The translations under genes and the position numbers were made by a program. DNA of 64,000 nucleotides from Bradyrhizobium sp. CCBAU 51765 (lineage in GTDB: Bacteria; Pseudomonadota; Alphaproteobacteria; Rhizobiales; Xanthobacteraceae): positions 3,523,001 through 3,587,000 of the forward strand of contig NZ_CP030038.1 in assembly GCF_015291725.1 (NCBI RefSeq). The letters are read 5' to 3'. Below the pieces are notes generated by a model. That model was not told where the DNA came from, made no database searches, and saw nothing but the letters and a program-made list of their open reading frames with translations. Of this stretch, positions 9,748-17,113 are shown in pieces; positions within the stretch are counted from its first letter, which is position 1, and every line of letters begins with the position of its first letter.

Positions 9748-9920
9748 CCCTCGTGTCCCGGACGCGATGCAACGCATTGGCGTTGCTTCGCAGAGCCGGG
9801 ACCCAGATCATCAGTGTATCACTCAGCAGCATGGGCCCCGGCTCTGCAGCGCATCGCTGAAGGGCGTTGCGCTGCGTCCGGGGCACGAGAGTGCCATATT
9901 TCCGTCGCTCGCAATGACGG
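9748..9920. repeat. dispersed GC-rich palindromic repeat cluster (copy 1)
   Basis: Non-coding DNA between pccA and the next gene. Two related units are recognisable: a left one starting cgtgtcccggacgcg and a right one, 9840-9890, reading from ggctctgcagcgca to ggggcacgagag, followed by cgctcgcaatgacgg. The right unit recurs, inverted and with only a few mismatches, at 60116-60178, and a related palindrome lies at 57621-57682. Such elements are typical of intergenic DNA in the Bradyrhizobium group. Confidence 0.7.
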
Positions 9921-9959
9921 AGTATGCTGCGGCCCTCGTGACCCAACCGAGACAGCACC

Positions 9960-10826
9960 ATGGCCTTTCGTTCCCGCCGCGAGAAACTTCGCTCCATCCT
10001 GTCGGGCGGGACTTGTGTCCATCCCGGCTCGGTCTACGACGCGATCTCGATCCGCATTGCCGAGGACCTCGGGTTTCCGCTCGGCATGTTCGGGGGATCA
10101 GTGGCATCGCTCGCCGTGCTCGGCGATCCCGATGTCACGCTGATCACGCTCACCGAGCTTGCCGAGCAGATGCGGCGGATGTCGCGCGCCGCAACACTCC
10201 CCGTTCTGGTCGATGCCGATCACGGCTACGGCAATGCGCTCAACGTGCGCCGCACGGTGCAGGAGCTTGAGATGGCGGGCGCGGCCGGTCTCACCATCGA
10301 GGACACGCTGCTGCCGGCTGCCTTTGGCGAGACCAAGGCGCAGCTGATCTCGCTCGAGGAAGGCGTCGGCAAGATGAAGGCGGCGCTTGGCGGCCGCAGC
10401 GATCCGTCGCTGGTGATCATGGGCCGCACGGGCGCTGCCGCGATCACCTCGATCGAGGATGCGGTTCGCCGCGCCAAGGCCTATGAGGCCACCGGCGTCG
10501 ATGCGTTGTTCTTCACCGGCATCAGGTCGCGCGGCGAGCTCGAGGCCATCGCATCTGCCACGCGCCTGCCGATCGTGCTCGGCGGTGCGCCGGACGAATT
10601 GAACGCGCCCGACTACCTTGCAAGCCGGCGCGTACGCATCGCACTCCAGGGTCATGCGCCGATCGCCGCCGCGACCCAGGCCGTCTACGAGACGCAGAGG
10701 GCGCTGCGCGAGGGCACGGCGCCGAAAAGCCTCAAGGGTTTGGCGTCGCCGGAGCTGATGGCCCGTGTCATGCGCGAAGGCGAGGCCAGGGTGCGTAGCG
10801 CCGATGTCCTCGGACTGAACAAGTGA
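9960..10826 (+). CDS. oxaloacetate decarboxylase of the isocitrate lyase/PEP mutase family
   Basis: A 288-residue protein of the ICL/PEPM superfamily, which uses a Mg-bound enolate in an alpha/beta barrel. Motifs [11 protein letters not shown] (45-55), [12 protein letters not shown] (85-96) and [12 protein letters not shown] (112-123) closely match the oxaloacetate decarboxylase branch typified by Pseudomonas PA4872, which lacks the catalytic Cys of isocitrate lyase and turns oxaloacetate into pyruvate and CO2. Older annotations call such proteins carboxyvinyl-carboxyphosphonate phosphorylmutase. Its TGA overlaps the GTG start of the acylphosphatase gene, so the two are translationally coupled. 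Confidence 0.85.
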   Translation: MAFRSRREKLRSILSGGTCVHPGSVYDAISIRIAEDLGFPLGMFGGSVASLAVLGDPDVTLITLTELAEQMRRMSRAATLPVLVDADHGYGNALNVRRTVQELEMAGAAGLTIEDTLLPAAFGETKAQLISLEEGVGKMKAALGGRSDPSLVIMGRTGAAAITSIEDAVRRAKAYEATGVDALFFTGIRSRGELEAIASATRLPIVLGGAPDELNAPDYLASRRVRIALQGHAPIAAATQAVYETQRALREGTAPKSLKGLASPELMARVMREGEARVRSADVLGLNK

Positions 10827-11122
10827 GCCGGGCAATTCTCCAGGTCATGATCCGTGGACGCGTGCAGGGCGTCGGCTATCGGGCCTGGGTCGAGTATCAG
10901 GCGACGACGAGCGGCCTCGAAGGCTGGGTCCGCAACCGTCGCGACGGCAGCGTGGAAGCGCTGTTCGCCGGCGCGCCGAAGCACGTTGCCGACATGGTCG
11001 CGCTGTGCCGCCACGGCCCGCCGTCCTCCCGCGTCGACAGCGTCACCAGTGAAACCGCGAGCGTGGATGAGCTGAATCTGCGCCGGGCAGGGGAGACGTT
11101 CTCGGTGCTGCCGACGGTGTAA
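10823..11122 (+). CDS. acyP: acylphosphatase
   Basis: A 99-residue protein covering the whole acylphosphatase fold. The phosphate-binding loop GRVQGVGYR ends in catalytic Arg20, and Asn38 in [17 protein letters not shown] activates the water. It hydrolyses acyl phosphates such as carbamoyl or acetyl phosphate. The start is GTG at 10823, inside the stop codon of the upstream gene (gtga overlap). It is followed by an imperfect hairpin at 11135-11179. Confidence 0.92.
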   Translation: MSRAILQVMIRGRVQGVGYRAWVEYQATTSGLEGWVRNRRDGSVEALFAGAPKHVADMVALCRHGPPSSRVDSVTSETASVDELNLRRAGETFSVLPTV

Positions 11123-11134
11123 GCGCTTACAAGA

Positions 11135-11179
11135 GGCGGTCATGCCCGGGCAGGCGGGACAAGCCCGGTCATGACGGCG
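11135..11179 (+). terminator. hairpin downstream of acylphosphatase
   Basis: An inverted repeat of about 17 bases per arm (11135-11151 and 11163-11179, two mismatches) encloses an 11-base loop 12 bases after the acyP stop. There is no T tract, so it may be a Rho-independent-like terminator or an intergenic palindrome that protects the transcript end. Confidence 0.5.
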
Positions 11180-11216
11180 AGGAGGCCTAGGTGCCTCAAG
11201 CTCTCGAAGTGAGCCC

Positions 11217-12734
11217 TCATCGCGGCAGCTTGGCGATCGCCTCGCTCAGCTCGTGGATCTCATAGGGCTTGCGCAGGATCGGGAAATCGCCGCGCACGCC
11301 GGCGGCGACCTCGCTGTAGCCGGTGGCAAGCAGGATCGGCAGGCCGGGGCGGATCTGGCGGAGGCGATGGGCGAGGCTGAGCCCATCCATCTTGCCGGGC
11401 ATGACGATGTCCGAGAACACGAAGTCGACGCCGTTGCTCTCGATCTCGCGCAATGCCGCTTCGGCATCGGCGACCCGGCGCACTTGATAGCCGAGCTGCT
11501 CCAGAAGACCGATGCTGACCAGAGCGACGTCGGGATTGTCCTCGACCAGCAGCACCGTGCCGCTGCCGCGGAGAGGCGTCCCCGATGTCTCGCGCGACGG
11601 CGCATCTGTGCCGCGCGGCAGGATGATGGTGAATGTCGTGCCCTTTCCGAGCTCGCTTGCGACCTTTATCGTGCCGCCGGCCTGATGAGCGAAGCCGTGC
11701 ACCTGCGAGAGGCCGAGGCCGGTGCCTTTTCCGATCGGCTTGGTGGTGAAGAACGGCTCGAAGATCTTGTCGAGAACGTCGGAGGGTATTCCAAGCCCGG
11801 TATCCGTGACGTCGATTGCGACGAAGTCGCCGGCGAGGGGAGGTTCGTTCAGCACGACATTGCGCGCGCCGATCGTCACCATGCCACCGTCCGGCATCGC
11901 GTCGCGGGCATTGATCACGAGGTTGAGCAGCGCGGTCTCGAGCTCGGAGACGTCGGCCTTGATCGGCCAGGTGTCGGAGCGAATGTCGAAGGCGAGACGC
12001 ACGGAACTGCCCACGCCGGCGTCGAGCACCTCGCGGATGGCCGCGACGCGTTCGGCGAAATCGATCGCCTGCGGGTTGACGCTCTGCCGCCGCGCGAAGG
12101 TGAGGAGCTGGTTCGTCAGCGCGGCGCCGCGCTTGGTGGCGGTCTCGATCGCGGACATGGCGCGCTCGAGCTTGGGGTCGCCAGTGGCGCTCTTCTTCAG
12201 GATGTGAAGGCTGCCGCTGATGATCATCAGAAGATTGTTGAAGTCGTGCGCAACCCCGCCGGTGAGCTGTCCGAGTGCGTCGAATTTCTGCGACTCGGCG
12301 AGCTGCTTCTGCATCGCCTCGAGCTTGAGCTGGGCGTTGCGACGTTCGGTGATGTCGCGCGTGATCTTGGCGAAGCCGATCAGCGCGCCGCCCTCGTAGA
12401 TCGGGTCGATCACGACGCTGGCCCAGAAGAACGTGCCGTCCTTTCGGACGCGCCAGCCTTCCTCCTCATATCGGCCCTTGTCCCGGGCAATACCGAGCGC
12501 CCGCGCCGGCTTGCCATTGGCGCGGTCGGTCTCGGTGTAGAAGCGGGAAAAATGCTGGCCGAGGATCTCCTCGGGCGAATAGCCCTTGATGCGTTCGCCG
12601 CCGATGTTCCAGCTGGTGATGATCCCGTTGGGATCAAGCATGTAGAGGGCGTAGTCGGCGACTCCCTCAACCAACAGCCGGAAACTGCGCTCGCTCTCGA
12701 ACAAGTCTCTCTGTTGACTGAACTTTTCGGTCAT
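11217..12734 (-). CDS. PAS hybrid histidine kinase with C-terminal receiver
   Basis: A 505-residue cytosolic kinase. One PAS domain (about residues 10-135, with the [23 protein letters not shown] start typical of energy- or light-responsive PAS sensors and a PAC segment) is followed by HisKA with the acceptor His in [16 protein letters not shown], a HATPase domain ([18 protein letters not shown]) and a receiver with the acceptor Asp in [11 protein letters not shown]. It resembles the larger kinase at 3773-6250 but has one PAS instead of three. Start codons at 12734, 12788 and 12800 are all in frame; 12734 is chosen because the PAS sequence begins shortly after it. Confidence 0.9.
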   Translation of the reverse strand: MTEKFSQQRDLFESERSFRLLVEGVADYALYMLDPNGIITSWNIGGERIKGYSPEEILGQHFSRFYTETDRANGKPARALGIARDKGRYEEEGWRVRKDGTFFWASVVIDPIYEGGALIGFAKITRDITERRNAQLKLEAMQKQLAESQKFDALGQLTGGVAHDFNNLLMIISGSLHILKKSATGDPKLERAMSAIETATKRGAALTNQLLTFARRQSVNPQAIDFAERVAAIREVLDAGVGSSVRLAFDIRSDTWPIKADVSELETALLNLVINARDAMPDGGMVTIGARNVVLNEPPLAGDFVAIDVTDTGLGIPSDVLDKIFEPFFTTKPIGKGTGLGLSQVHGFAHQAGGTIKVASELGKGTTFTIILPRGTDAPSRETSGTPLRGSGTVLLVEDNPDVALVSIGLLEQLGYQVRRVADAEAALREIESNGVDFVFSDIVMPGKMDGLSLAHRLRQIRPGLPILLATGYSEVAAGVRGDFPILRKPYEIHELSEAIAKLPR

Positions 12735-12842
12735 TCCGGACCCCGCCTCGACGGGGACAAACGCCGCACATGGCAGATTTGTTCCCATGCTGTGGGACAT
12801 TTTTAGGCAATATCCGCACTATATACGGTGGCCGCCGGGCAA

Positions 12843-13718
12843 TCAGGCTCCTCGGACTGGCCGCTGGCTCGTCGCCACGCTCCGGAACGTCGCGGCTACA
12901 GCGCGCAGTGCCGCGAGCTTGGCGGGATCACTGACTTTCGAATGCAGCATCACCTTCGAGCTGCCGAGCCTCGGCAGCTCGTGCGCCGGCCCGATATCGA
13001 CCAGGCCCGGAGACGCGATCCGCCGCGCCAGCGGCGCGATTGCAAGTCCGGCAAGCGCAGCGGCGACCACCGCCGTGACGCCGCCGCCGACAAATCGCTC
13101 GCGCCAGGCGATGCCGGCCTTGTCCAGCGCGCGCACGGCGATGGCGCGGACGCCACACGGCGGGGCGAGTGTTGCCAGCGGCAGTGCTTCGCCCTTCGGG
13201 AGCGTGAAGCGCCGTGATGCGAACCAGCCGAACTCGTCATCAGCCAGCTTCTCGCCGCCGCGGCGGCTGCCCTCCTGGCGGACGATCACCGCGTCCAGCT
13301 CGCCCGCATCATAGGCGTCCTGCATCTCGCGCGAGAAACCGATGGTGACGGCGAGCGTGAGATTCGCGGACATCGCGTGCAGCCGTTCGAGCAGCGGCAC
13401 CAGTTCGGGGCCCGCGGCATGGTCGGAGATGCCGAGCGAAAGCGACTGCGCGGCGGAAGCCTCGCCGGAGAGCGCACGGTCATGCGCGTCCATGAGCGCG
13501 CGGGCACGATCGAGGAAATCAGCACCATCCGCCGTGAGCCGAACCGCGCGCGGCGAGCGTTCGACGAGGCGTTTTCCGACCAACGTCTCCAGGCGTTGCA
13601 GCTTGAGGCTGACAGCCGCCTGCGTCGTGCCGAGGGCTTCGGCCGCGCGGGTAAAGCTCTGGAGGTCGGCGACCAGCAGGAAGGCCCGGACTGTGGCGAT
13701 GTCGAGGGTGGCCGTCAT
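12843..13718 (-). CDS. LysR-family transcriptional regulator
   Basis: A 291-residue protein with the LysR winged helix at the amino end (about residues 6-65; recognition region FTRAAEALGTTQAAVSLKLQRLE) and a periplasmic-binding-protein-like effector domain (about 92-285). It is transcribed divergently from the small tautomerase gene, the usual arrangement for a LysR protein and its target. A palindrome in the 114-base gap, at 13729-13751, is a plausible operator. The effector is unknown. Confidence 0.92.
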   Translation of the reverse strand: MTATLDIATVRAFLLVADLQSFTRAAEALGTTQAAVSLKLQRLETLVGKRLVERSPRAVRLTADGADFLDRARALMDAHDRALSGEASAAQSLSLGISDHAAGPELVPLLERLHAMSANLTLAVTIGFSREMQDAYDAGELDAVIVRQEGSRRGGEKLADDEFGWFASRRFTLPKGEALPLATLAPPCGVRAIAVRALDKAGIAWRERFVGGGVTAVVAAALAGLAIAPLARRIASPGLVDIGPAHELPRLGSSKVMLHSKVSDPAKLAALRAVAATFRSVATSQRPVRGA

Positions 13719-13728
13719 TATAGTACGT

Positions 13729-13751
13729 TATCACTGATATCAGGTGAGATA
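13729..13751. promoter_or_regulatory. candidate LysR operator palindrome
   Basis: The 10-base core ctgatatcag (13734-13743) is a perfect palindrome. Flanking arms tatca (13729-13733) and gtgagata (13744-13751) extend the symmetry with one unmatched base. It lies 10-33 bases in front of the LysR start and about 80 bases before the tautomerase start, which fits autoregulation plus divergent activation. Confidence 0.5.
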
Positions 13752-13832
13752 AGATATCAAAATGAACCGAGGAGGTCTAGCTTCCCACCAACGCCGCGCA
13801 AGACCCTGCGCAGCATCCTGAGGAGAACCACC

Positions 13833-14255
13833 ATGCCCCTGATCACCGTGTCCTACGCCACGTCTCGCCAGTCGCCGTCGCTGAAGGCCGACATCGCCAA
13901 TGCCGTGTCAGAGCTCACCGCAAGGATCCTGCACAAGGATCCCAGGGTCACCGCCATCATCGTGAAGTCCGTGGATGCCCACGATTGGTTCGCAGGCGGC
14001 AAGTCGCTCGCCGAGCAGAAGCTCGCAAGCTACTGGATCGACATCCATGTTACGGAAGGTACCAATACCAAGGACGAGAAGGCGGCTTATCTCGCTGCAA
14101 TGTTCAAGCGGATGGCCGATATCCTGGGCCCGCTGCATCCCGAGACCTACCTGCATGTCGACGAGGTCAAGGGCGATGCCTACGGCTTTGGCGGCCTGAC
14201 CCAGGAGCGGCGCTACATCGCCGGCAAGCTCGAGGTTTCGCTGCAGGCGGCGTGA
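13833..14255 (+). CDS. tautomerase-family protein (4-oxalocrotonate tautomerase-like)
   Basis: A 140-residue protein that begins MPLITVSYAT. After removal of Met, Pro1 would be the catalytic base of the tautomerase superfamily. Length is about double that of a canonical 62-residue 4-oxalocrotonate tautomerase, as in the MIF/cis-CaaD-like branches, so a fused or elongated subunit is likely. The ATG at 13833 follows GAGGAGAA by about five bases. It is divergent from a LysR regulator, suggesting induction by an aromatic or keto-enol compound. The true substrate is not evident. Confidence 0.8.
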   Translation: MPLITVSYATSRQSPSLKADIANAVSELTARILHKDPRVTAIIVKSVDAHDWFAGGKSLAEQKLASYWIDIHVTEGTNTKDEKAAYLAAMFKRMADILGPLHPETYLHVDEVKGDAYGFGGLTQERRYIAGKLEVSLQAA

Positions 14256-14262
14256 TGCTTGA

Positions 14263-14288
14263 TCGCGGGTGAGCAATCTCACCCGCGA
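14263..14288. terminator. bidirectional hairpin between convergent genes
   Basis: A perfect 11-bp stem (14263-14273 with 14278-14288) and a 4-base loop (caat) sit between the tautomerase stop at 14255 and the stop of the convergent ATPase gene at 14306. No strong T tract is present on either side. Confidence 0.65.
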
Positions 14289-14305
14289 CCGGTTGCGAGG
14301 GATCG

Positions 14306-15019
14306 TCAGCTCGCTGCGCGGAACTGAACTTCGGAATTGTTGATGAAGCACGTCTTGTCGAACAGCTTCAGGTCCAACGGGTTCGGCAAGCGGACATCGC
14401 TGAGATCGGGGCAGGGCTTGACTGCGGGATCATAGGATCGGTCGATCTGCGAGATGAAGACGACGATCAGCCCCTTGTCGCGTGCGAACGATTTCAGCGC
14501 GCGCACCTGAACGGTCAGGTCGGGGTTTTCCCGCCGCTGGTCGAGCAGTTGCAGATAGTCGATCACCACGAATGTGCCGCGCGGGGCGGGAGCCATCTGC
14601 TTGACGACGTAATCGGCGCTGATCGCGTCTGAGCAATCGAGCTCGAATAATCTGTCGAACTGCGCAGGCTCGACGCCGATCGCCCGCAAGCGGTCCAGAA
14701 CGTCTCTCTCGGTGTATTCGAGCGAGAAGAAAGCGGCGCGGCTGCCTTTCCTCATGGCCTCTACCGCAAGTTCGAGACTCATCAGGGTCTTGCCATGACC
14801 GGGTCGCGCACCCAGCAGCACCAGCTCGCCCGGCCGGAATTGAGGAAACAGCTTGCCGGCCGGCGTCTCCGCCGCAGCTTTTGCCGCCAGCAAGCTCCAG
14901 GCGGAAAACCCTTCCGTTGTGGCGACGCGGTCAAGCGCGTCGTGGAGTGGAATGCCTTCCTCGCGGGACAGGCGCTTCGCCTTGCGCTTGAGATGATAGA
15001 TCGGTGCAGACAGTCTCAT
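14306..15019 (-). CDS. DnaB/RecA-like P-loop ATPase (helicase C-domain homologue)
   Basis: A 237-residue protein. After a basic helical leader (RLSAPIYHLKRKAKRLSREEGIPLHDALDRVA) comes a RecA-type core: Walker A GARPGHGKT (70-78), a helix with SLEYTERDVLDRL, and Walker B-like FVVIDYLQLLDQRR, followed by VVFISQIDRS. This sequence set matches the C-terminal ATPase of replicative helicase DnaB, but the DnaB N-terminal domain and DNA-loop regions are missing. The role is unknown; it is not the replicative helicase. The start at 15019 is preceded by GGGAGG; a frame to 15052 exists without such support. Confidence 0.7.
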   Translation of the reverse strand: MRLSAPIYHLKRKAKRLSREEGIPLHDALDRVATTEGFSAWSLLAAKAAAETPAGKLFPQFRPGELVLLGARPGHGKTLMSLELAVEAMRKGSRAAFFSLEYTERDVLDRLRAIGVEPAQFDRLFELDCSDAISADYVVKQMAPAPRGTFVVIDYLQLLDQRRENPDLTVQVRALKSFARDKGLIVVFISQIDRSYDPAVKPCPDLSDVRLPNPLDLKLFDKTCFINNSEVQFRAAS

Positions 15020-15191
15020 CGTGAGAACCTCCCATTGCGAGCATGATCGCAATCCCTCCTTATGCCCAGCGCTCGAACAGTCGGTCCGATGATCAATTCG
15101 CCCGGCATGAAGTCTGCTTTCCCGGCGGAGGGGGGAGGCGTGGGCGACGCCGGAATCAATTATAGCCGATTCCGCGCAGAACGCGGTAGCG

Positions 15192-15941
15192 CTAGGCGAC
15201 CGCTTCCGGCAGCAGCGCGCGGGTCGGCCCGAACAATTCTTCGAACGTCCGCCTGAGCGCGATATCGACGTCGGCCATGGTCACGAGCTGGCCGAGATCG
15301 ACCAGCGAGGTGACGCCGTAGCGGGGATCGGCAACGCCGCAGGGCACGATGCCGGCGAAGTGCGACAGCTCCGGCTCGACATTGATGGCGATGCCGTGGA
15401 ACGACACCCAGCGCTTCAGGCGGACGCCGATCGCCGCGATCTTGTCCTCGTGATCGGCTCCCTTGTCGGGGCGCCTGACCCAGACGCCAACCCGGTCCTC
15501 GCGCCGCTCGCCGCGAATGTTGAAGGCAGCCAGCGTGCGCAGGATCAATTCCTCCAGGCTCGCGACATAGGCCCGCACATCAGGCCGGCGGCGCTTGAGG
15601 TCGAGCATAATATAGGCCACCCGCTGGCCCGGCCCGTGATAGGTGAGCTGCCCGCCGCGCCCGGTCGCGAAGATCGGGAAGCGGGCATCCAGCAGGTCTG
15701 ATTGCTTGCCCGAGGTGCCCGACGTGTAGAGCGGGGGGTGTTCGAGCAGCCAGACCAGTTCCGGGGCCTCGCCCGCCGCGATCGCGGCGACCCGGGCCTC
15801 CATGATGGCCACCGCATCCGGATACGGTACCGGTGCATCCGAGATGAGCCATTCGACGGGCTCGCCGCCTGCCGCGGAAAACGACGTCAAATCGAGCTCT
15901 TGGCGCTGGCTTTGGCGGGGGTTTTCAGGCGAATTAACCAT
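15192..15941 (-). CDS. lipB: octanoyl-[acyl-carrier-protein]:protein N-octanoyltransferase LipB
   Basis: A 249-residue LipB, which moves octanoate from acyl carrier protein onto lipoyl domains, the first step of lipoate synthesis. Visible family motifs are [17 protein letters not shown], the catalytic lysine region [15 protein letters not shown], and the nucleophilic cysteine in GIVPCGV. Length is normal for proteobacteria with a short N-terminal extension. It is divergent from the FliN-like gene, and the start codon at 15939-15941 lies inside the CtrA-like site described separately. Confidence 0.95.
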   Translation of the reverse strand: MVNSPENPRQSQRQELDLTSFSAAGGEPVEWLISDAPVPYPDAVAIMEARVAAIAAGEAPELVWLLEHPPLYTSGTSGKQSDLLDARFPIFATGRGGQLTYHGPGQRVAYIMLDLKRRRPDVRAYVASLEELILRTLAAFNIRGERREDRVGVWVRRPDKGADHEDKIAAIGVRLKRWVSFHGIAINVEPELSHFAGIVPCGVADPRYGVTSLVDLGQLVTMADVDIALRRTFEELFGPTRALLPEAVA

Positions 15942-15949
15942 TAGCTAAC
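15934..15949. promoter_or_regulatory. CtrA-like binding site between lipB and the FliN-like gene
   Basis: The bases TTAA at 15934, a 7-base spacer and CTAAC at 15945-15949 match the alphaproteobacterial CtrA consensus TTAA-N7-TTAAC with one mismatch. It lies seven bases upstream of the FliN-like GTG and overlaps the lipB start, so binding would affect the small gene most directly. Confidence 0.4.
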
Positions 15950-15955
15950 CATAAC

Positions 15956-16252
15956 GTGGTGATGATCGCAGGCGCAAATGAAGAGTCCCAAGTCGCGGCG
16001 GTCCTGACAGTGCCCACTCTCGATAAAGTCACCGTGGATCTCATGGTCGTCCTCGGGACGACCACTATGCCGATCCATCAAGTATTGCGTCTTTCCCGCG
16101 GCGCCATCATCGAGCTGGATGCCACCGAGGCCGACGAGGTCAAGGTCCTCGCCAACAATCTGCCGGTCGCCTCCGGCGTCGTGCTGGTCGATCGCAACCG
16201 GATCGCGGTCGAGGTCAAGCAGATGCTGCCGCGCTCGGCGGGCACCCGGTAG
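15956..16252 (+). CDS. FliN/SpoA-domain protein (flagellar motor switch FliN-like)
   Basis: A 98-residue protein made almost entirely of one SpoA (surface presentation of antigens) domain. The sequence VTVDLMVVLGTTTMPIHQVLRLSRGAIIEL, then VLANNLPVASGVVLVDRNRIAVEV, follows the FliN pattern in which a conserved hydrophobic hairpin forms the C-ring. FliN is normally coded among fli/flh genes, but none is nearby, so this could be a second, orphan FliN or a SpoA protein of another complex. GTG 15956, GTG 15959 and ATG 15962 are alternative starts; no clear ribosome binding site is present. Confidence 0.75.
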   Translation: MVMIAGANEESQVAAVLTVPTLDKVTVDLMVVLGTTTMPIHQVLRLSRGAIIELDATEADEVKVLANNLPVASGVVLVDRNRIAVEVKQMLPRSAGTR

Positions 16253-16446
16253 GCTTTGGGCACCAGCTGGGCAGGGCGGGAAGCGGCCCGGCCACCCGGC
16301 GAGGCCGATTCGGGGCAGAAGGCTGGAACTTTCCTGCAAAGCTTGTGGAATTCAGGGCCTTTGCAGGCTTGTACCCCTCTGATGGATTTGTTAGATCGGC
16401 GCCGTTGATCCGGCTGGCCCTCAAGCCTCAAGCTGGCATCCCCAAA

Positions 16447-16531
16447 GCGCTCGTGGCGGAACTGGTAGACGCGCTGCCTTGAGGTGGCAGTGAGTAAAAT
16501 CGTGGGGGTTCGAGTCCCTCCGAGCGCACCA
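16447..16531 (+). tRNA. tRNA-Leu (anticodon GAG)
   Basis: An 85-base class II tRNA. The acceptor stem GCGCTCG pairs with CGAGCGC at 16521-16527, followed by A and an encoded CCA (16529-16531). The anticodon stem CTGCC/GGCAG holds the loop TTGAGGT with anticodon GAG. A long variable arm and the T loop TTCGAGT are present. It reads CUC and CUU leucine codons. The DNA directly downstream contains decayed gene fragments, so its 3' end may have been an integration point. Confidence 0.95.
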
Positions 16532-16861
16532 TAGACCCGCGACGGGCATTGAAATCACTCAACTTTTTTTGGATTTGCCTGGGAACGTTACATTCCCGCG
16601 TCGCATCGGGTCCCCGTAAAGAGTCGTCGAGTGACGGCTCTGATCGAATGCGACGATCTCTTCCATGCCGCTGAGGCCGAGCTTCTCTCGATTCGCCTGA
16701 GCCCGCCGGCGATGAGGTAAGCGCCTTCATCTCTGCCTTGATGACCTTGCGCGTCAGCACCGCGAACGGATTCTCGCCATTCTCGGGCAGTCATGACTCG
16801 ACCGGTCCGGTGCGCTGCAGCCGGATCGATTCCGCGAGCCCCTAGCGAAGTCGAAAGAGAA
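16532..16861. other. non-coding, decayed stretch after tRNA-Leu
   Basis: No intact gene is seen in these 330 bases. A T-run (aacttttttt, 16561-16570) could end the tRNA transcript. On the minus strand, short frames read like a broken coding end (for example EKLGLSGMEEIVAFDQSRHS ending at a stop at 16559-16561, and GENPFAVLTRKVIKAEMKAL in another frame near 16700-16780), suggesting a degraded gene, but I cannot name it. Confidence 0.4.
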
Positions 16862-17092
16862 GAGTGGCCATCGCTCGGCTTGGCGCCGCGGCTCGCCGAA
16901 GAGGTTTACGAACAAGTCAGGTGTATTGGCGAGGCCGGTCTGACCATCCTGGTCACGGAGCAGAACACGGTGCTTGCGCTCTCGGTCGCCGATCGCGCCT
17001 ATGTGCTGTAGACGGGGCGCATTGTGCTCGATGGACCAGCAGGCGAACTCAAGCACAATGCGCGCGTGCGCGAAGCTTATCCGGGCCGTTGA
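16862..17092 (+). pseudogene. livF-like ABC transporter ATPase, 3' remnant with in-frame stop
   Basis: Reading from about 16862, the translation gives PSLGLAPRLAEEVYEQV and then ILVTEQNTVLALSVADRAYVL, the D-loop to H-loop end of a branched-chain amino acid ABC ATPase (LivF). After a TAG at 17009-17011 the same frame goes on as TGRIVLDGPAGELKHNARVREAY and stops at 17092, which is the standard LivF carboxyl end. The Walker A, signature motif and most of Walker B are gone, so the gene is truncated at the left and broken. It lies 21 bases before the aminotransferase gene, as an operon partner would. Confidence 0.8.
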
Positions 17093-17113
17093 ACCCGGAA
17101 TCAAGGAGGCAAG

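Noticed and set aside
7609..9777. 722-codon minus-strand frame opposite pccA
   Set aside because: Antisense shadow of a strongly biased gene with the biotin and ATP-grasp motifs in the opposite strand.
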